Below, piece by piece: positions 57,068 to 64,000 of a DNA stretch of 64,000 bases. Numbering within the stretch: position 1 is the stretch's first letter; every line of letters starts with the position of its first letter. The stretch lies in the NCBI GenBank assembly GCA_029891385.1, contig CM057228.1, forward strand, positions 50,617,783 through 50,681,782. Direction: 5' to 3'. Position numbers and translations under genes: made by a program. The notes beneath the pieces were generated by a model. That model was given only the letters and a program-made list of their open reading frames with translations. It searched no databases and was not told the origin of the DNA. The DNA comes from Erythroxylum novogranatense (lineage: Eukaryota; Streptophyta; Magnoliopsida; Malpighiales; Erythroxylaceae).

Positions 57068-57312
57068 CAAGTCGACTTTCATCAAATGCAAGTCGACTTA
57101 TGCTTCTGCCCACACACAAGTCGACTTGTATGACACAAGTCGACTTGTATGACACAAGTCGACTTGTGTCATCTGCCCATGAACAAGTCGACTTACAAGG
57201 TACTACAAGTCGACTTATACTGAGATCTTGAACAAGTCGACTTATTCTTCAAACAAGTCGACTTATCCAGAAAAACTTGAACAAGTCGACTTATTTCATA
57301 TACAAGTCGACT
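57068..57312. repeat. Array of 11 AAGTCGACTT palindromes in the D leader
   Basis: Eleven exact copies of the 10-bp palindrome (SalI site at the centre) in about 245 bp, mostly in the context ACAAGTCGACTTRT, with irregular 10-30 bp spacing; near 57,118-57,165 three copies are in an exact 18-bp tandem (unit ACACAAGTCGACTTGTATG-like). Confidence 0.92.
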
Positions 57313-58424
57313 TATCCAGGAAATTTTGCTAAAATCTCTAATCGGCTAATTCCTCAATCAGTACAATTCCAATTCTCAACACCATCATACCTAGGGTAAT
57401 ATCTGTGAATTGATGCCTCAATGAACACTTCATTGATTCATGAATGCCTTAAATAGTCAAACTATATGAAAAGCTTGGAATGAGTCAAAACTCATTAATT
57501 TCCAAATAATTTAGGAACACCCTAATTATCAACCTAAGCATCTCTAGCTAGCACATACATTATCAAATTTACTTCAGCACATGCCATAAAAATATGACGG
57601 TCAAAACAAACAAGATAATGCAATATACTAACGAGACGCTATTGTGATCAATTAGGCATCCGAAAATTCTAGGATAAACAACTTCAAACAATTTAGTTTG
57701 GCAATCATACTAAATCAAGATAACACATTTTTAATCACATTAAAAATGGTGCAAGGCATTGGAACTGAAAAAGCACACTCAATCAAGCCAAGCAAAACAG
57801 TCCCAACAATTTTCACCAAAACTGTCCAGTTCTGTACATTGCTCTAAATGATCAATGAAACAATTTCAATAAATTCTGAGAAAATTACATAGGTTACTAC
57901 ATGTTCAGAAAATACTACCTGAAGTTTTTCAGGATTTTAGGCCATCAAAAACTCAGTCAACCTAAATAACAAAACCGATTCAAAATCTGTGTTCATCAGC
58001 ACAGCAATTCCCAACAGCATAGAATAAATTCGTGAATAAATATCCAATCACCTTGAAATCCAATTTCCATGCTCACAGACATTCACCAACATCTTAGAGA
58101 CATGTAGGTGAAGGAAAATCCGAAAAAAATGTTTTCTAGAATTTATTCTCGATTTTATACTCATGCCTGTTCCAGAATCGTTTCACAAAATAGCATCTGA
58201 AACCTTAGGGAATTAATTAGCAAAACTATATCAAATCAAATCGATAAATTCTCAAAATTCATAGACATATTCTCTAACATGTTATGAAGAATTCTGGGCA
58301 GAAAAATTTCGAAAACCATATCACAATATAAATTCGAAATCTGAACAGATAGCATGCATCAACAGAAAATTCCATTAGGGTTTCTGATCTCGCTTAGGTT
58401 TTAGCTTCATACGGGATACCAGAC

Positions 58425-58436
58425 GCTCTGATACCA
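58425..58436 (-). other. Primer-binding site of copia D (initiator tRNA-Met)
   Basis: Minus strand TGGTATCAGAGC, one nucleotide after the 5' LTR end; exact match to the initiator tRNA-Met complement. Confidence 0.92.
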
Positions 58437-58437
58437 C

Positions 58438-60378
58438 TATAGGAAAATCCCGGGAGGTACATCACATGTACCGGCAGCGGAAAACAAAAATTTTTGTTCC
58501 CGGGACTTTCCTGAATCCCAGGATCCCGGTATCGGTATGAAGACATCAACCTAAATAGCCAAAAGAGACTATCTCTAAAGGTGATCCACGCAGAGATCAG
58601 AAAATCTAACCGAATCAAACCCCTTTGACCCGGAATAGCTAGAACAGATTAAAGGCTGCTAGACCCTACCTCTGTCCTGGAGAGCTTGAGGAGAACGTTG
58701 GCCCTTGAATGGAAGAAGGGAGAAAACGATGATGCTTAAGGAGGAAGAATTGAAAAACCATTTTTCAAAGGAAAACTTAACACTTAAGTTTCCAACTCTT
58801 CCAACCCATATGAAAACCGTCGGCCATCCACATCTAAGCCTCATTTTATGTATCTTTTAACTCTTTTAAAAGAGTTACATAAGAAGAAGCCAAGTGGATG
58901 GCTTTAAGCCATTCATTTATTAATGAATTAAAGAAAAGAGCTTTGAAAAGTCAAAGCTTATCATCCTTTTCCCAAAACCAACGTGCACATACTTATATAT
59001 ATATATATATTAATTAATTAATTACTTAATTAATTAATCAATATATAATTGCTAAGGTCCAGTCCAACTGGGGTCGGTCCTACCTACCTATAAGACTCTG
59101 AGTCAAACAGCTCCTAAACCTTTCTTAGCAATATCGATGTCGCGATCTCATCGGGACATATCCCAATCCCATTGGGATCCATTTAATCCATTTGCTCTCC
59201 ATAATTGGAACTCTGTCCAATTACTATTTTACAGTTTCTCTGAAACACTCTTATGCGTGTGACCCTTTAGGCTCCCGGTTATGTTGGCTACTTAGATTAA
59301 CAATTAATCGAGCAAGTCATGAGCGGTATCTAGCAACACATCATGACCCCTAATTGACGAAAGTAATCGGTTTGATGTATTCATCACGAACCAGATCACG
59401 AACCCTTCCATAGACAATTACCGTGCAATTCGTCCTTTCACCATCCTATACCCCACTTGGTTATGAGTATGGTCAAAGTGTCAACTCTCACTAGACCGAG
59501 TCTAGCCCAGTGATATCGGTTTCGCCCGGGACTCATTATCAGATATGTCAATGAAGACACTCTTCATGACATACATGCCGCCACCTTAGTAATGATCCCG
59601 ACAAGAGGCTATGGGTATCTCTTACGCTAATCCGAAGTGGTGAATCCTTTATTGGCTACTCAATTATCTTGAATACCTCAAGTCGCACTCCAAGCACCAC
59701 CCTATGAGTTACCTCGAAGGCAACAAGGAATGGAGTCAAAGCACGTGATCAAGATTCAAGATATCCTCGAGTACCTCAAGTCTAAGGATACTTGCACCAT
59801 TGCTATGATGAGATTATCACCGACACTTAGATAAGATATCCATGTGATGATCTCATGGCGAGGTCATCCAATGAACTTACTACCGCTTAGTAAGCATCCA
59901 CATGTCAATTCTAAATATCTCATATTTACGCTTCGAGATCCACCGCTTGATCCAATCAAGGAATATGACATGTGTTAGTCTATCCGGATTAATGATGTCC
60001 GGTCTCATTAATCCTATGACTAGGAGAATTTAGATCTTGACATAATTGCACATGATAGGAATCTCAGTAGTATGAACACATCATAATTTCCTTCATGCTA
60101 TGTCATATATCATGGACTTCATTAATTCGATTAAAGATCCAATCAATTCATAAACAATGTTTATGAATATCAAATTAATGAATAATGCCTTTTCTTTATT
60201 TATTCATAAAGTCTGCACACGACTTTGAATAAAACGCGCTAAAGGGGATTGCCTTTAGGGCACAAATAAACAGTACCGACCTTGAACAAGTCGACTTATC
60301 GAATGAACAAGTCGACTTATCGGTACCGAACATGTGTAAGTCGACTTACACATGGTACAAGTCGACTAATCACTTACA
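58438..60378 (-). repeat. 5' LTR of element D (1941 bp)
   Basis: Minus strand TGTAAGTG...TTTTCCTATA (one change from TACA). Contains four AAGTCGACTT-type motifs in its first 95 bp (60,290-60,375). Confidence 0.92.
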
Positions 60379-60592
60379 GAAGAGACGTTCGAAATATTTT
60401 CAGAGTTTATGGACTCAATCAGGGTTGAGATTCTGAGGATAGGGAAGATGCTAAATGAGGATGATGATCAACTAAGGCTCTATCTAGAACTACCTCACGT
60501 GCAAGTGGTGCTAACCGTAATACTTGAATATCATAATTTTGTCACGTAAGGAGAAGAAGGAGTCGTGCTAGTGACACTAAATAAAGGCGCTT

Positions 60593-60610
60593 CTTGGGAG
60601 GTAACCCAAG
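60593..60610 (+). other. Perfect hairpin just after the E gag stop
   Basis: CTTGGG-AGGTAA-CCCAAG, a 6-bp perfect stem with a 6-nt loop, 48 nt after the TAA of the gag-like ORF. A 'GGGAGG(C/T)AACCC' stem-loop is a recurrent motif of plant Athila/TR-GAG-type elements at this place, from my knowledge of these families. Confidence 0.65.
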
Positions 60611-61253
60611 GGAGGTAAATTTCTTTTCCCTTACGTTTGGACATTACTTTTTATATGCATGTGTGCTTTTGAATTTGTTTGTTTTACTTGTTTTTAAGTT
60701 TTCAATCAAAATAAGAGAAAGAATAAAACAAATGAAACAAAAATTTTCTCATTTTTTTATTGCTTCTGGGATTATATTATCATGATTAGAGTGTGGATTG
60801 ACTAGAGAATTTCATATCAACTTTAGCATGTCCTTTTGTTCTTGTGATTGGTTGATATGCATTATCTTTAAAAGAGTAGTTACTAATGGTAGACAAAGCT
60901 AGTTAGATTTTAAGCCTTCTTCAACTGACACATCCATATCAGTCTCATTGCCTTTTGATAATGTGTGAATTTTGTCACATGTACGTCTTGATCTTCCATT
61001 GTATTTCTATTTGAGACCACATTTTTATCACATGCATTAACATAGACATGATTAGGCATTCTTTTTTTTCATAAACTACATTAGCCAAATAACCTATCCT
61101 ATTGACAAGAATTTTCTGTTGATAAACCCCTTTGAGTTTTAGCCTTCTTTTGTATCAACCATATTACATGCTTTATACTTAACCAAATGCCCTACCCAAG
61201 CCATAAAACTAGTGGAACATTTGTGATTGGTGAGTTTGTGGATGTACAAAATT

Positions 61254-61268
61254 CTAAGTGTGGGGGTG
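61254..61268 (+). other. Internal copy of the polypurine-like tract of E
   Basis: CTAAGTGTGGGGGTG, sharing CTAAGTGTGGGG with the terminal tract at 62,161. Confidence 0.6.
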
Positions 61269-62160
61269 TATATATGTGAGGGTTAGTTATAATGTTGGGA
61301 TATTATTTTATGTCTTATCATTGAAATTCCCATGTTGATGTAGTTTATTTTAATTTTTTATAAGGAAAAGAAAGAAAAAAGGAAAAAGGAAAAAGGAAAA
61401 GAAGAGAAAAAGAAAAAGAAAATAAAAAATAAAAAATGTTTAAAATAAACGTATCAAGGAGGAATTGCATATATGATGAAAATTTGTTTATGATTTATGC
61501 ATCTTCTTGGAGTTGTAATGAATGTGTTATTTGAGTATGTTGAAAATGAGGTAGATGTTGACTTGGAAGGTTCACTCTTGTGATTTCAATGTACTGTTGG
61601 CATAAGTTGTATAAGTGATTCCTTCGGATTGGTATATGCTTCATTCATGTGGTTTGTGTGTGAGAGCTGAATGGGGTTGTGAAATATAAATGTTGCATTC
61701 ATCATAGCTGACGATACCCATTTTTTGATGAGTGTTGCTTTGTTTCGCTAGCTTTGATGACTTTCATGCTACTTAACTCAAATACATCTCACCTTATCTT
61801 TACCCACATTACATCCTTGAAAAGTCATTTGATTCATGATTTTTCATGTGAATTTTAGTGGTGGAGAAATGAAGTGATATGCAAAGTTGCAGATTGTCAT
61901 GATCATGAATGGTGTTGAGTGTATCTGTGGATATATTTTAATGAAACAAAATTTTCGAGTCTACCATTAGATTGCTCAGTTTTTAAAGATATTAAATGTT
62001 GATTGATCATAAGTAAAAGCTTGGAATGTTGAAATCTTGCTATGATTTAATGTCACTCATCTTTGCTTGTGATTACATTTTCTAAGAAAATATGGGAATT
62101 GAGTAAATGTTTTGGGTCTTTGAGCTTAATTTGGATGTTTTGTCCTAGGATGGACAAAAG

Positions 62161-62175
62161 CTAAGTGTGGGGAAA
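62161..62175 (+). other. Polypurine tract of element E
   Basis: CTAAGTGTGGGGAAA, two nucleotides before the 3' LTR start (TGATATATG, 62,178). Confidence 0.7.
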
Positions 62176-62177
62176 AT

Positions 62178-62605
62178 TGATATATGTTTAATTATTGATA
62201 TATTTAATTATTTACACTTAGTGATTAATGATATAAAAATGCTTAAGATACTCACTTTAATTCATATGTGATTTTAAATACAATTTGGAAGCAAAGAAAT
62301 TAAAGTGAATCGAAAGTACTACATTAAGGTTATTTTCTAAAGATCAAATTTTACTTGTCTTTATGGAGTAAGAAGAAGAAAATTAAAAGACAAGAAAAAT
62401 GAAACAAAAAGAAGAAGAAAAATTTAAAAGCAAGAAGCATTTGGAGGCATAAAATGACAATAGAAGAAGCAACCAAGAGAATAAAATGCAGAAGTAAGGA
62501 GCAAGTTTCTTGCGCATAACACAGACGTTATACGTTACGCACTGTGTTATGTGCACAACGTGTCTCCGTTACAAAAAGAGGGGTGCATGCAGTGAATAGG
62601 ATCCA
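62178..62605 (+). repeat. 3' LTR of element E, truncated
   Basis: Matches the 5' LTR start for about 250-300 bp with perhaps one difference in eight bases. It holds an inverted repeat at 62,512-62,554 and stops where a minus-strand gypsy LTR end (TGTTGGAC on the plus strand) begins at 62,606. Confidence 0.75.
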
Positions 62606-63180
62606 TGTTGGACCTCGCTTTCGAAGCCCAACATCGAAGTCGTGAGAATGTGAGCCTAATACCCTGTAGTTTTCGGAGCCTAACAATCCGAAGTCATGAA
62701 GCATGAGTAGGCTTCCTTGTGGGGGTTATTTCGATGACTCCTCATTAACCATCATCCCATAAGGATGATGTGCCCACACCAGTTAAACACCAAATCATTA
62801 TTTGACTTCTTCAAATAATTGTAGCTCTCTGCCTCTTGTTTATTTTGAAATAAGAATCACCTCATTCGGAGCTCTATAGCTCAAGATATGCCTAAAAATC
62901 CAAGTATGTTCATAATTATGCTCTTCCAACCAATCTCTCATATTCTTTACATCAATATTTTTCAAGTCTACATCAAAAATTACCAATTTTTAAGGAGAGG
63001 TAGCAAAATGTATTATGAGTCTATTCCTTTAAGAATCACTTCATTTGGAGGTCAAGTGATGAAGTTATGGTCGAAAGAATCAAGTATATTTATGTCCTCA
63101 TTCATAATTCAAGAATCAATCATAATTTATTAAGAAATAGATGCTCATATACAAAATTTGGTGAATTAAATGGACGAACT
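62606..63180 (-). mobile_element. Minus-strand chromovirus-type LTR fragment (3' part)
   Basis: On the minus strand it ends GGTCCAACA at 62,606. Its body matches the end of LTR A in order: 'AGGCATATCTTGAGCTATAG', 'GAGGTGATTCTT', 'GAGCTACAATTATTTGAAG' correspond to 16,670-16,760 of A ('GAGCATAACTTGAGTTATAT', 'GAGGTGATTCTT', 'TCTACAATTTATATGAAG'). About 575 bp are visible. The short open frame at 62,888-63,133 is not a gene. Confidence 0.6.
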
Positions 63181-63490
63181 AGCAGAGATACTATCTGATG
63201 AGATGAAAGGAAGTTTGCCTAGTTATACTAAAACTGATGCTATCGATCGAGAGATAATCACCGTTAGTATAGGAAAAGAGCTCCTAGTAAAAGAAGAAAT
63301 GGAAAAAGGAAATGGAAGAAAATCTTAGAGATAAATTATTAGAATTACTTGGCAAAATGAAAGCTAACTAACATGAATTTAAAAGTGAAGACAAGACAGG
63401 TTGGATTCATGTTTTGAGTGACATTCTAAAAAAAGCTTTCAAAAAAAGAAGAAGTCTCCATCCAAGAAGAGGAAGTAGAGAAGACGTCGG
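63181..63490. other. Unassigned spacer, gag-like in style
   Basis: Plus-strand readings such as 'DEMKGSLPSYTKTDAIDREI' with Lys/Glu-rich continuation and stops recall the gag region of Athila/TR-GAG elements, but no firm match can be made. Confidence 0.25.
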
Positions 63491-64000
63491 TGTTGGGCCC
63501 TGTTTTCAGAGCCCAACTATCGTTTATGATACCAAAAGATATTTGACTGGGTCTTGTGACGAATCTCGAGGTGACCATTAGGGGCAGTCCTATAGGGGTG
63601 GTGCGAACAAAAAGTGGAAAACATTGCATTTATAAGAATTCTTAGCGTGGTAGCAAAGGAGAGTTTGCCATGGCGAAGCCATAGAGTTATCTTTATGGAC
63701 CCATTGGGAAAAGTTCACCGTTGCAAATTCTCGAGGTTCAACAAGAGAACCCTTCGAGAGAAGATCATCGCGGTGATGTCAAAAAAATTTGAAACACATT
63801 CAACAACCAATACCAATACTCTAATCACACATACACTCAATTCTAGCCATCCAAACTTGACCACAAGATAAATCTAAACATACTCAAAAGAATCTTCATT
63901 TCTTCAATTCATCAATAAATCTAAAAGAGTTCATACATATCAAAGTTTATAACAAAATACAAAGGACACTTAATGTTGATGCCTATAAAGCTATCCAAAG
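63491..64000 (-). mobile_element. Probable further minus-strand gypsy LTR end, running off the window
   Basis: Minus strand ends CAGGGCCCAACA at 63,491 with an internal GTTGGGCTCTG inverted repeat, like the ends at 62,606 and 44,068. The remainder has short open frames without domains (for example 63,614-63,871). The rest of the LTR would lie beyond the window. Confidence 0.35.

Larger units (their letters stand above)
56331..58424 (-). other. Non-coding leader of copia D
   Basis: About 2.1 kb between primer site and gag, with two repeat families: hairpins at 56,487-56,870 and palindromes at 57,068-57,312. The remainder matches the leader of C but contains no coding sequence. Confidence 0.78.
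50682..60378 (-). mobile_element. Complete Ty1/copia element 'D' (9.7 kb), same family as C
   Basis: Bounded by perfect 5-bp duplications GAAGA (50,677-50,681 and 60,379-60,383). On the minus strand: 5' LTR 60,378-58,438, primer site, leader with palindrome and hairpin arrays, gag, protease, integrase, RT, RNase H, polypurine tract, 3' LTR 52,599-50,682. All landmarks are shared with C. Coding is broken in many places. The large size, 1.9-kb LTRs and 2-kb leader are notable for a copia element. Confidence 0.93.
49927..60545 (+). pseudogene. Element E gag-like ORF, split by copia D
   Basis: Begins 'MGGSNFFYNSYSQSYNNV' at 49,927 and continues in one frame with stops at former Trp or Gln positions (TGA near 49,981; TAG near 50,050), then through 'SLEKLINIVKAS' and 'EFFKNLVINNLQFQ' to the long open part 50,455-50,681. 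Copia D lies at 50,682-60,378. After the right TSD the same frame goes on from 60,384 to TAA at 60,543, rich in acidic residues. Removing D and one TSD keeps the frame. Acidic and Gln/Asn-rich; no zinc knuckle or known domain could be named, but position right after the primer site and the resemblance to Athila/TR-GAG gag regions support gag. Confidence 0.6.
60611..62177 (+). other. 3' untranslated region of element E
   Basis: No gene. Contains a polypurine stretch (61,365-61,440), an internal GTGTGGGGG tract (61,254-61,268) and the terminal tract (62,161-62,175). Confidence 0.6.
48424..62605 (+). mobile_element. LTR element 'E' (TR-GAG/Athila-like, gag only), interrupted by D
   Basis: 5' LTR 48,424-49,781, tRNA-Asp-type primer site, a gag-like ORF (49,927-50,681 and 60,384-60,545), a hairpin after the stop, two GTGTGGGG tracts, and a 3' LTR start at 62,178 cut short at 62,605 by another LTR fragment. 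No protease, RT or integrase was found, so it is non-autonomous, in the style of plant TR-GAG or LARD elements. Without D the part seen is about 4.5 kb. The LTRs differ more than those of A or B, so E is older. Confidence 0.75.

Noticed and set aside
57068..57312. CRISPR-like array (short repeats with spacers)
   Set aside because: Repeats of 10 bp, irregular spacers of 10-30 bp, no cas genes, plant retrotransposon leader.
63614..63871. 85-aa open frame at the right edge
   Set aside because: Inside a probable LTR end; no domain or supporting context.

Overview
This window reads as nuclear, AT-rich, transposon-packed DNA of a flowering plant. The evidence is chromodomain Ty3/gypsy and Ty1/copia LTR retrotransposons primed by initiator tRNA-Met, an Athila/TR-GAG-like element with a tRNA-Asp-type primer site, a BED/DUF659 hAT transposase, CACTA ends and a small hAT-type MITE. 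I found no intact host gene, no rRNA or tRNA gene and no CRISPR array. The species cannot be told from this sequence.

Left part (1-13.4 kb): a CACTA-like terminus (to 622); a degraded hAT element on the minus strand (about 2.19-8.99 kb), whose leader holds a 2.2-kb TTCAA/TCCAA pentanucleotide array and a GC-rich, CT-rich (minus strand) exon-like block; a 168-bp hAT MITE with near-perfect 8-bp target duplications (9128-9295); then LTR-like remnants and a degenerate tandem repeat (10.7-13.4 kb).

Central nest (13,384-43,636): five levels can be resolved from target-site duplications. Solo LTR F (TSD TTTAC) sits in older minus-strand LTR-like DNA. F is split by chromovirus A (13,473-42,229; LTRs about 3.5 and 3.4 kb). 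A is split inside its gag zinc knuckle by a related chromovirus B (18,254-35,148; TSD ATATG). The 5' LTR of B is split by copia element C (from 18,967), whose 3' part was later deleted together with about 1 kb of the B LTR (junction near 26,467). A and B encode gag, aspartic protease, RT, RNase H, integrase and a C-terminal chromodomain, all interrupted by stops or frameshifts.

Right part (43.6-64 kb): a minus-strand gypsy-type LTR remnant, a CACTA 3' end with a transposase-like tail (45.3-46.4 kb), then element E (48,424 to about 62,605; same LTR family as F; gag-like ORF only). E is split by a complete minus-strand copia element D (50,682-60,378; TSD GAAGA), a relative of C. Two further minus-strand LTR fragments close the window.

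The most interesting unexplained structure lies in the non-coding parts of these elements. The C/D copia leader carries four repeated hairpins whose stems change in a compensatory way, plus arrays of a 10-bp palindrome that also recur at the LTR end. The A, B and E LTRs each carry a different palindrome or inverted repeat. A quality warning also emerges: copies of the same element differ by many one-base losses inside C-A/T-G trinucleotides, so many apparent frameshifts may be assembly errors at CHG-methylated sites.
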